A DNA stretch of 64,000 nt from Apostichopus japonicus (taxonomy: Eukaryota > Echinodermata > Holothuroidea > Aspidochirotida > Stichopodidae). The notes under the pieces were generated by a model. It made no database searches. It was not told the origin of the DNA and saw only the letters and a list, made by a program, of their open reading frames with translations. Positions 13,101-25,100 of the stretch are shown here, piece by piece (the first letter of the stretch is position 1; every line of letters begins with the position of its first letter). The position numbers were made by a program, and so were the translations under genes. The stretch spans positions 407,001-471,000 of the forward strand of contig NC_092569.1 in the NCBI RefSeq assembly GCF_037975245.1, given 5' to 3'.

Positions 13101-16100
13101 GCCTGAGTCACAACAAAACAGTGAAATCATTCAAATATTAAGGGTGCTCTGTAGTACCTTCTCCTTCTGTAATAGTCCTATTTTGATAATTCTTTGTTGT
13201 TGCTCTTATTTAATATATTGTCCATACCTCTTAGTATGTTATCCGAATCCCTGCTTGCACCTGTAATTACTTTCAATTCATTTTTGTTTGCAGGAACAAA
13301 CAACTTGAGGAGAGAGAAATGGCCACCAAGCATTACTTAGCCTCTAGCAAGCAAACTAACCAGTGGATTGATAGCAATGAACGTAAAGTTCGTCAACTCC
13401 AGCCTGTATCCAAGGACCTCAGCACTGTACAGATTCAGCTTCAAGAAGTCATAGTAAGCATTATTGTCAAGATTTGCCAATTTCAAAATAGTTTTAATTA
13501 AATAACATATTTGTTTATCACAAAATAGCTCAGGAGGAGCCTTTGCTTCAGCATGTTATGGTTGGATGCATTGTTATTTCTTTGGTTTCTGTTGTGGGGT
13601 TAAAGGTCAGTGAAGGTCAACAAATGGTCACATGATGATGAATTTGTACAATAGGATGTGTCACAAAGCAAAACTTGACGAATGTAACTTTTTAGGCAGA
13701 ATTCTCCTTTGATAGTTAGTAGAGGGTATTTTGTGTTCAGCAAAAGCTGACATCTGTATAAGATTTGACTATATTTTTGTGTTTTCTTAGTAAATAATAT
13801 ATAAAGTATTAAGTTTAGTTTTGGCTGCATAGCAAAGATTTTGGATGCATGACCATGTTTTACAGGCAAAGAAATGAGAAAAAAAATGAAGTGTGAAAAA
13901 TGAAGTGAAAAATGAGTGTCACAGTGTCTGTTACGAGTCTCTTATATGTTGAAAGAATCCAGTGAAGTGATCTGAATATTTCTTCCTGTTTTTATCATCA
14001 GCCAATCTGTGACGATGTGGAAGCCTATGAACCAAGCATCAAGGAGCATATGGAAACAGGGAATGCCTTGGATGTGATCCTGAGGTCAACACAGACTCCC
14101 ATATCTACCATCCCTCACAGGAGCTCCACATCTGTTGGGGTGGGAAAACGATCGGGAGACCGTACCCGACAACGACCTACCTACGACCAAATGGAACAGT
14201 CCTTCATCAGCGATGGTAAAATTCTGTCTCATTTTATGTGTTGTCGCTTCTCTCAGTTAAACCTTTAAAAGCATTCAAATTATATTGATATCATTTTTCA
14301 AATCATTTTGGTAAGTAATATAGTAGAGTAACCTAGTTTTGTTATAATATAAGGTCAGAATATTACCTCCTGGCCATGCAAATAATCTAAATAGTCCAGT
14401 TATATGAACATAGAACTAGCAGCAATAGCTTTTGCCAGAATTGGCTGTTACTTCTTAAGCATGGCTCCTGCACTAAAACCATTGACTAGTAAAATAAAAT
14501 TGAATTCCGAAATACTTCATTCTGCATTTCATGATCAGATCTTACAACAAGTTATAATAGTTAGTCAGTTCTGTAATAACTCTGTTTTAATATTTCTCTT
14601 GTCTTTTCATGTTTAATAGAAGTTTTTCAAATGGTACCTTGTTAGCTTGGCATTGCTTCTTTACCTCAGTACCATCAATAGAATGTACATGGGTTTTGTC
14701 CAGCCTAAAGGCCCGGTCACACTATACCGATATTTTATCGGAATACTATCCGATTTTCCCAGAGGAATTGAAACAGACAGTTTTTCGTTCGGGTCTTCTA
14801 GCCACAGTGATAAAGGACCTGATTTGCTATCTGTTGAGCCATTCCGATGTGGAATAGCCCTCTCCTAACTTTTGATATTGACTCCGTTTCCTTTTATCGG
14901 TTAGCTATCCGATTTCTCTTCCGATTTTTATCGCTTTTCGATGTGACGTCACTTCAGAATGTAGTCAGTTCTAGAACCCCTCAGATTTGAAGTAGGTATT
15001 CGAATATTCTACTGCATTCATTACATTCACTACCACAAACCTCACTCTTCGGCCTTAAATCGGAAAAATCGGACCGTATTTCGATAAAATATCGCTGTAG
15101 TGTGACCGGGCCTTAATACTAGCTTGCTGTGTGTAGACATATATTTTTACAAACATATGTAGAAGAAATAATTCCTTCCATTTTCATTGCCTCATACTTT
15201 TGTCAATTAGATCTTTGACAAAGGTTTCCTTTGTAATCAAAATAAAGAAAGAACAATTGTTTTTACAAATAGTGGTAAATTTATTTCTTGTATTATTCCC
15301 TAGACTATTCTTCTACCAAGCAAGAGGTCAACCAGTTGGTTGACCAGTACGATGAGATCCGTAGCAAGGTACTGACCCGTCAAGAGCTCCTGGCTCTGCT
15401 GGTACAGTATCTTGATATTGATACACAGATGGACAACAGGAAGGACTGGCTGACCACTCTGGACAAACAACTGAGTGGACGTCCCATGGTACGAGATGAC
15501 ATGCCTTCCCTGCAGAGAGAGCTTGAAGAGATTCAGGTACAAAAAACAGAAGGATTTAATATTAACTCTCTTAAAAACCAAGTTTTCACTTTTCACTAGA
15601 GACAACCTAGTCATCTGAATAATATCTTTTCTATTGTCTTTGAAGTATATTTGTTGTTTGTCCAGAACAGTTGCAATAAGTCAATAATTAACTTCAGCCC
15701 TGATTTGTAAGATATTCAAAAAATTGTTTGTATTTAGGGAGATTTAGGCTTAGTTGTGATATCTGTTGGTATTGACATGTTATATATGTTGTGCTATGTG
15801 GGTAATATATGTTTTGATATATATAGTTGTGTGACATCTGTGTGTTATATATATTATACATATTTATACATATCTATATATATAGTTGTGTGACATCTGT
15901 GTGTTATATATATTATACATATTTATACATATCTATATATATAGTTGTGTGACATCTATGTGTTTTATATATATTAATATATATGTATATATCTTATTAT
16001 CCAAAATTAGTTAATATATGCAAACATTTTCCGATTATCTGTATTACCTTCGGTCCTGACCAGTTCTGCTAATAAGGGTTTTACTGTATTCTGAAGCAAT

Positions 16101-19100
16101 GCTTTAGTAACATGTATCTACTCCTTATACCACAGACCATCTTGAGAGAATTGAATAACCACAGAGGGCCAATCTTAGAGCTCCTCAACAGCGGAGACGT
16201 TTTCTTGAAAGTGAACCGTGACAAACTAGCCTCAGATCAGAGACAGGACATGGAGAGGAAGATAGAAGAGATCAGACGTCTGCTGGAGCAAGAATATGAC
16301 ACGGCAGATGAGATGAGGAGAGACCTGGAAGAGAGAATCAGAAGACTGAAGGAAGAAATGGATGAACAGGTGAATATAACCTTTAAAATGGGGGAAGGAG
16401 GGAGGTGGGGGAGGGATAGGTTAAGGAAAATGGATGAACAGGTGAATATAGCCTTTAAAATGGGGGAAGAAGGGGGGTGGAGGGGGGATAGGTTAAATGG
16501 ATGAACAGGTGAATATAGCCTTTGAAATGGGGGAAGGAGGGGAGGTGGGAGGGGGAAGAGATAGGTTAAGGAAAATGGAAAAAGAAATATAAATTGTCAC
16601 TAAATTAGGAAGGATGTGAGATTGAGTGAGGGAAGAGGGTTGATTTGTGGAGTAAATAGCTGAAAGAGATGGACACAGTCATGAATGTGGCCAAAACAGT
16701 GAAGGTTGAAAACAAGTTACTATAGGTGTTCAAATATGTACAGAGTAGAGGGGTAAGGTAGGTCTGGGATATGGGTGTTAGAAGCAAAATAGGAGGGGCG
16801 TCAGGGATTGTTTCTAGAAGTATTGTCATGAAAGTTACAAATGAATAGGACAGAAGATGAAAGCAAGAAGGTAAATATGAATTTTGTTATATTTTTTAAG
16901 GAAATGAGAAGCTTGTTAGTTCATATTTCTAATATCTCAATGTTTTGTGGTTTTATAATTGCCTCTTTTTGATGCTGATATTTTTTGTATATTTTGATAT
17001 TCATATGATAAATTGTTAATGATATCCCCCCATTCCTACTCACATGACAGTAACAATTTGCTATTGTAGAATTAGAGATCTCTTTTAGTTTTAGTTTTAC
17101 TGGATTTTCTCTCTTGCCTCAATAAATTAGTGCCTTTGGTGACTAACTTTTGATGCCTAGGTAGCCTTAGATTTTAGCCTTCTGGTGTTGCTATATGATT
17201 ATCACATTGGTCAAAATTTAACTCTTTTCAAGAAAAATTTTTCATATTTCTTTAATATCACTTCTTCTATGTTTTATTTACTTTTTTGTGTAGTTTTATT
17301 TGTGTATTGACCTTGTATTACAAACTTTTGGTGGTTAACTTCATATTTTTGAAAAATCTGTGTTTTGGGGTATTTTGTTGTTCTTTCTAGGATGTTATGA
17401 TTTTCAAAATAAAGCTACAAAAAATGTTTATCTATTTTTTCTTTTTTTCTCCCTTTAATAGATATTGCAATTTATTATCTCTCAGGTTTATAATATTTTT
17501 ACTTTGAATTATGGTTGCACAGTTGACTCTTTACTTGTATTGTGTATAAATAGATTTTGTTTATTGAAACAAACATTCATGCTTTTGTTTTTCTTGAGTG
17601 TAGCATGCATTATTTACTCATTACCATTGATCATTCATGAACACAATTAATATTAGTATTGATGTTGTTGATTTTGTGAACCCTGATTCTCTTTTCCTTA
17701 GTCTAAGTTGGAATTGCAGTTTTTGGAGACCTCCACTGCTCTGACCGATCTCTTAGAGTGGTTAAGGGTTACAGAGGAACAAGTTTGCAGTCAACAGCCC
17801 CTGATGGACAGCTCATCAGATGTAGGGAGACAGACAGAGAAACACAAGGTGACCTCTTAAATCATTATCATATACTCATACATATCATATGATAGTACTA
17901 TTAAAACTCACCAATTGTGTCCCCATAAGCATGAAAGGATTCTTGAAAGCTGAACAAATTGTCTTCTTTCTTTAAAGATTCTCTTTGGGATGATATCTTT
18001 CAAGCTAATGACCTATGATTGACCTATGACCTATTGATCTATAATTGAAAGGGAAATATAATGGAATGTGTTCATCAGTTTTTGTTTAACAAATGCCCTT
18101 TTGTCGGTCAGAAAAAAAAGTGTTTTTTGGTCTGATAGACAAGTTGATTTACTTAAATTCAGCAGGTTTTTCTGCTTCTCAGAAAGTTAATGTTATTTAT
18201 TTTCTCTTTTCCATGACAATTTGTTCCTGTTTAGATGGTCAATTCTGACATCCAAGCTCACTCAGAACCTGTACAACAGGTCATCCAGGATGCTCAGCAG
18301 CTCATCAAGGCTAAAGGTCATCGCCTTAGCGATGAGGATAACAGCAAGCTGAAGGATAACATCCAACACCTGCGATCCCGTTATGACGTCCTGAACCGAC
18401 ACTCAACAGAACGTTTGAGTCGTCTGGAGTTCTGTCAACAAGATCTGACCAAAGATGAAGATGACTTGAAGGAGTTTGAGGATTGGCTAAGACCTGCCGA
18501 GGAGGAGATGGATCGAATCCTAAGAAACATCGGCACAGACGTCAAGACGCTCTCGGCTCAAGCCAAGGACCATCAAAACTTCAAGAACGACGTTGTTACC
18601 CACTCTGCAGACCTCAAGTATCTGAACAAGTCAGTGACACAGTATCTGGAAACTTCACAGGTAGGCATCAATGGATATGTATTCATTTAAATATGTAAAT
18701 ATGCATGTATACCTATATACATATTCATATATTTATTGACATACATGTACTTATACATATGCATATATATATGCATATATGCATATACTCATTGACAAAC
18801 ATGTATACATACACATACATACATAAACACATGCATTAATCTTACATGTGTATCTTGAGATAGATTTAAATATGCATATATTAGTGTGGAAATCACAAAA
18901 ACTAACTTAAACAGAGCTGACAGATGGGGTAAACTTTAGTTGCATTAAAGCTCAGTTCCTTTAATTAAATGATTATATTCTAATGTTATTTCTCAATCTA
19001 CCACAGACCTACAGAATGTTCATCACAGACTTTAGACAGCTGACTATGCCCAAACAGTTTTTGCGATCCTTCAATGAAAACACAGACTCTGGCACCCTCA

Positions 19101-22100
19101 AGAACAGACTCTCTGATGACAACGCACGTTATGAGAGGTTGAAGGTATCCTGCATTGACCATGCTCACCTTCTGGATGATCTGGTGGACAAGCACAGGTC
19201 CTTTTCCACATCAGTATCCACTGCTGAAAAGTGGCTGCAGGTTGCCCACAACACACTGCCCTCTATCCTCAGGGAGCCAGTTGGCGCCGAAACTGCCACC
19301 ATCAAGAAACAGATAGAGAAGCTGAACAATTTCCGCACAGAAGTGGCAGATCACCATGGAGACATCGATGCAGTACAGCAAACTGCACATGATCTTTCAG
19401 AGACTCAACCAACAGTGAGACCGGAAGTCCAGAATGAATCTGGTAAGACCATCTCCAACACGGCAGGGTGTTACATTACTGATCTCACACAAGCCCTGTG
19501 CATGCCCCACCAGGCCACACAAGCCCTGTGCATGCCCCACCAGGCCCCATGTTTATATCACTTGTGTAAAGTATTGTACAGGTTTATATGAATACTATGA
19601 AATATTTCTGTCAGCATGTAGCCTTATCAATTGATGACACAACCATCTTAGGCCAGAGCTTTGATGTAAATTGTCTCATTTTTCCTTTCTCGTTTCAACG
19701 GCCCCCTCAGGCTTCCTCCTCTCTTCTCTCACTTCCAAGTTTCAGTGTCACCTACATTTTATATGCAAATTAATTTATTCTTTCTCATTACATAGGCCTT
19801 TAGGCACTTCTCCCTCTTGCTCCCACACCCACAAATCACCCCCCTTCTCCATCCCCCTCCCCCTCCATTTTCAGTGTCTGCTACATGTGAATTTTCCTTT
19901 ACAGATGACATTGTGAGCAGATACCAGTCTCTAGATGCTCAACTAGCTGACAGAGACAGGGTGCTGCAGAAGGCCTTAGCGGACTCTCAGAACGTCCATG
20001 CCAACCTTGATGAGTTTATGAATTGGCTGGACACTACGGAGAGGGACGTCCATAAACTAGACAAAGGGACTGTCGTAGTGGCCAAGAAAGCACCCATTCA
20101 AGAGAACATGCAACAGGGAGCTGTAAGTTATTTTAAATTTATTTCCTTTAAACAGTTTTTAAAGTCCCTGTTTATGCTTGACTGATTCATGAGCAAATGT
20201 TTTTGCTGCATTTTACGTTGAATTCTAAGACAGTAAGAGAGGCTGACTGGTCAGAATATTGATGGGTTTGTGCAAAATACAGATTGCACAGGTCAACAGA
20301 GTATACTAGTTTATTCTCAAGAAGTGCTGTAAATATAACATTGCTCTCAGTGATATTAATGAGTGTAGGTTGCTATGGCATGAGTCATTGTCATGTTGGT
20401 CAATATCGAGTGTTCTGGAATAATTTTTCCATTTTTTTCTGACAGATGTATTGTTCCTATCAATCACCTCTCATGTTCCTCATCTTCCCTAATGTTGTCC
20501 TTTTGGTATATCTTGAAAGGTTTTTTTTTTCTCCATATCTTGAGATCTTTTACATTTCAGTTGTAGGATGGATGCTATAATTGCCGTATCCTGTCTTACA
20601 TTTTTTTCTTCTTCAGAGAATCGATGGAGACATCAAGAGCAGGAAGGGTATGATGGAGGAAGTCATCCAAGCAGCCAATCAGCTGATGACAGAGTGTCAG
20701 CCAGGAGAGGCCAGTATCCTCAAATCAAAACTGGAAACTGTCCACTCAAGATACTCTCAGGTAATTTCAAAGAGATCTAAATTATCTGGCTGTTTTAGAG
20801 GGGTGGGTCAATATTAAGATTGCCAGAGTTTATAATGAGATCGTACAAACACAACCACAGTGTTACATTATAGCTAGTGTGGAGTACACCAGCACTTGTG
20901 TTTGTTTATTCAACCGTCTCATTATTTTCCTAGTCCCTTGATTCTGCAGGATATGATTGATTCGTATTTCAAAATTTGACAACTGTTCATAGTCAGTTTG
21001 CTGTTTATCATTCAGTTTCATGATGTGTTTTAATACTCTCTCTTTTTGACATGTCCAATTTAACATGTCTCTTTTATGAATATTTATCATGTAGGCATAT
21101 TTATCTTAATTTATATGTGAATATTCATAGGTTTCTGACAACACTGAGGAACACACCAGACAGCTCTCATCACTCCAGGACAAGCTGAATGACTTTGAGA
21201 AAGCATTGGATGAACTGGAAGATTGGATGCTTCCATTACTGGAACGGGTGGAATCAAAAGAATTCATGCAACAGGAATTGCCTGTGATACAAGAACAACT
21301 CAGGGTGAGTTGTTGCATGAAATGACTGATGGGGGGGGGGAGGGCATAGAATTCTGAGTGGGAGGGGGCGTGGCTGGAAGGAGATACATAGTTGATTATA
21401 GTTCTTGATAAACACCTTTTAGAAGAACAGCCTTTAGGTTGATGTGGTGAATACTAAGTTTTATTTAAATGTTTTGAAACTTTTCAATGTTGGGTTAGAA
21501 CTTAATACTTAAAGATAGATGGTTCTTATCATTTCCTTGGAGGAGTAATTATTTAATACCAGTATGTAGTGCTAATTTTCAGGAAAGTAAAGTGATTGAG
21601 AATATTTGGATGAACTCATGTTTTGATTTTGTCAATGAACTGAGACAGCTGTAAAAGTTGAGTGATGCAATGTTTTTCTCTGATTTTGATAGATAATATT
21701 GGAATATCTAAATCTTTTCAGGATAACTCAAAGCAGTTTGACAGTCATCGGTCTCTGTTCCAGAGGATCCACGAGATGGCCCGAGAACTGATGGACCACC
21801 CCAAGGCCATGGACGTGTCCGAGATTAAAACCATGCTGACAAACTGTACCATGAACTGGGAGTGTCTAGAGAATGCACTCACCAAGAGGTAACACCTTAG
21901 CTGATATAACCTGTTATTGTACAGGAATCAAAAATGATGTTATGTATGTGGTTTAAATACACTCACAAAGAGGTAACACCTTAGCTGCTAAAACCTATTA
22001 CTGTACAGGAATTTAAAAGGATGTTATGTATGTGGTTTAAATACACTCACCAAGAAGTAACACCTTAGCTGCTAAAACCTGTTACTGTACAGGAATCAAA

Positions 22101-25100
22101 AAGGATGTAATGTATGTGGTTTAAATACACTCATCAAGAGGTAACACCTTAGCTGCTAAAACTTGTATTGTAACAAGATTAAAAGGATGTTATGTGTGTG
22201 GTGTGGTAAATTAAAACAAGAGTTTTGTATCCAATGTTGTAAAATCGAAAACCAGAAATATGATGATACAATTTTTATCATCCTTTTTTTTGTCTCATTA
22301 GGAATGAGCAATTTGAGAGGAAGAATGCTTCTGCCAAAAAGTTTAACACTTCTTACTCAGAAGTGGGTGGCTGGCTTGGCAGCTCAGAGAGAAAACTGGA
22401 CCAAATGGGACCTGTTGGCAGGGACATAAAGATGCTCCAATCGCAAATTAGTGACCTGAAGGTAAATAAGTGTGGCCAATGTTCCTATTCTTGATTCTTC
22501 TTCTTGATAACATGTTTCATAGATGACAAGAGCAATAGCTTGTAGCAACATCCTTTAGTGAACAATTCTTTACGTTATTCAGTATTTTAATGCAAGTAGT
22601 TATCTCTCCTCATGATTCCCCAAAAGGGCAAATAAATACTATGTAATGTAGCATAGTATAAAGTAGTGTTGTGTAGTGTTATTTATTAGTGTAGTGTAGT
22701 ACAGTGTTATGTAATGTTATGATAGGTAAGGTTATGTAATGTAAAGTATTAGTAAGCTATTAGTGTTATGTAATGTAATGATAGGTAATATAAGGTAAGA
22801 TTATGTAATGTAAGGTATTGGTAATTGTTATTATTGTAAGGTAATGTAGTGCTGTTATGGTAATGTAAAGTAACACAATTTAAAACAGTGCAACACATTT
22901 TCATGAAATGGAATGTGAGGTAACATAACAAAATGTAACACATAGTAACATAATCGATGTGAAAGTAATGTATTGTTCTGTAATTTTATGTAATAGCTAG
23001 TTTCAACAAGTACTATCAACAATGGGGATTACTTGTTGGTTAACGAAACTAAAATAATTGCATGTTGGGTTGCATCTCATTAGACAAATCTCGGAACAGA
23101 AGTAATGGTAATGAGGCATTCTCCTGATAATATCTCGTAATGACAAGGAATGTGTGACTTGCTAGTTAAACCTTTGACCTCACTCTCTTACAGCCATTCC
23201 AAAAGGATGTGAAGGCATACAAACCACAGATCACTGAAAATGGTCGACTTGGTGCAAGCTACGACCGCCTCATCAGTGAAACCGAGGAGAACATTAACAA
23301 CCGCCCTCACTACCGCTCAACGGAGCTTGACTTGTCCAAACCTCTGGATCGAAGACCGACAACTTACACAGAACCAGAATATGTTGAAGACAGTACGTCT
23401 TTGTCTTTATCTTCTTGTTCAATATATTTATTCTTAAATTTGTGAAAGGAAATCAAAATTCAAACTTGTTTTAACACAGTGATCACATTTAGTTTTAAGC
23501 ATGTGAATGAAATTTGGTTCGATTTGTTCAACAGAGGATACATTTGTGGACATCCAAGTAGCTGAAGTGAAACAGAGGCATGAGAACCTTCAGCTGTTGA
23601 TCGTGGAGCGTCTAGAGGATCTGGAGTTAATGCTGCAGTTCATGGAGAGGTGCGGCGGGGTGTTTGGTCTCTTAGAGTGGGCAAACACTACCGAGAGTAA
23701 CATCAAGAGGATTAGACCAACAGGCCGAGAGGTGGAACCTCTAGAGCGAGAGATTGAGGAGTTTGAGGTAAGATATTGGCTGATGGTGGTCGGGGGAGGG
23801 GTAGCTCTTGGCAAAACAAGAGAGTGGGCAAAGTAAAAGTAGTGTTTAAGTAACTCAATCTCCTTAAAGATGGCAAGAAGTCATCATCAGGTTTTCAAGC
23901 TTATTTAGGTTTGAACAAACACAAGAACACATCCTAATGATGTATTACAATTACATCTTTCCATCTGGTAGAAAATCGTCCAGGACATCAACTCCCGCAA
24001 AGTTCCTGTTTCTGATGTAACGGTCCATGCCGAACAGTTCTTGAAGTCGACCAGAGACAAACTGACCCCTGAACTTCAGAACGAACTTCAAGGAAGTGTC
24101 GGCGACCTCAGAACGACCTATGAAAGGCTGTTGGGCACATCTATGGATTGGCTGAAGGATGCGAAGGATTTGTTGGACAGACTGAAGAGAGAGAAAGATG
24201 AAACAGTATGTAACATTTAGACTTTAAAAGTTTGCATTCATTAAAAAATAAAACTGAAATAGAAATAGAGTATCTTCTCACCAAGCATAAAAGTTTAGAA
24301 TAGTAGGTTAACAATCCCATATATGAACTAACATATAAAAGTTATTCATGTTGTTAAATAATATGTTTCTTATAATGGTATTGGAGATGAAAGCGTATTG
24401 TGTCCCGTCTATGAGACTGATTTAACCTATTTTTGCCAATTGATGTAGATGTCTGTTGAAGCCAAGATCCGTAGCCTCCAGGAAAGACTGAATGGTCTCA
24501 GTGATTGGATCACAGAGATGGAGAGACAGCTGGGATCAGAACAACCCATGGAGGAGAATCTGCAACCTCTCAACAGACAAAACCAAGATCACGATGTAAG
24601 CAAAAGGAAAAGCTGGCTATGTTGGCATTTGAATTATAACAATGCGTTTGTTGAAACACAATTTTTACCTTGTTTCAACAAATTTAGAAACTGTTATTTC
24701 CAAAGACATTTCTTAGAAGTAGTTCAAGATTGGTGTTAATCAAGACCCAAATAGAAAAAATTAAGACCAGGCTATTAAGGCTCAGTGATATGCACAGAAT
24801 TTTCAAAGGTGGTAGGGGAGGGGGGCTGGGTAGGAGGGGCAGGGAAATTTAGAATTCTCTTGACTGAGTTAGGTAGGGTCCACTGCCCCCCTTTCCACGC
24901 CCCTCTGCAAAGGCTTATCTTTTGTTTCTATTCTAATATATTTCTCATTCAGGCTCTCCATGAAAACATTCAGAGCAAGCAAGAGGACACTGTGTCAGTT
25001 GTACAGGACACTGAGTCACTCCTGAGACAATATCCAGACCGTATTGATCAGGTCCTACAGTCCCAGCTACGAGGTCAAGCCACTGACCTCAAATCCCGCT

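Larger units (their letters stand above)
7780..15536 (+). repeat. Super-repeat block 2 (exons A2-L2)
   Basis: 851 codons in 11 exons with the common intron pattern (G and H fused). All seven helix-A Trp are present. Introns 8014-8335, 8483-9022, 10852-11195 and 13454-14001 show nothing supported. Intron 10043-10736 has a 24-bp minisatellite, 11414-11785 a GA tract, 12104-12701 a 97-bp duplication of the exon end, 12869-13293 a short TAAAGCA-type repeat, 14216-15303 a MITE, and 15537-16135 a 59-bp repeat. Confidence 0.92.
16136..23767 (+). repeat. Super-repeat block 3 (exons A3-L3)
   Basis: 846 codons in 11 exons. D and E are one 436-bp exon (321+115, so exactly the sum of the usual two), and G/H is split at phase 0. 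Intron 16370-17701 starts with tandem copies of the A3 exon end and is otherwise AT-rich. Introns 17849-18234, 20123-20616 and 20761-21130 show nothing supported. 18661-19006 holds TA/TGCA simple sequence, 19443-19904 a 30-bp duplication and a C-rich tract, 21305-21721 a G tract, 21889-22301 an 84-bp repeat, 22462-23193 degenerate GTAATGTA sequence. Confidence 0.92.

Noticed and set aside
17462-17485. 24-bp phase-0 segment between a good acceptor and CAG/gtttat in intron A3/B3
   Set aside because: Peptide ILQFIISQ is hydrophobic and unlike the rod, and the donor is weak; likely chance.
22636-22945. Satellite-like array
   Set aside because: Too irregular in period to call a tandem repeat beyond low complexity.
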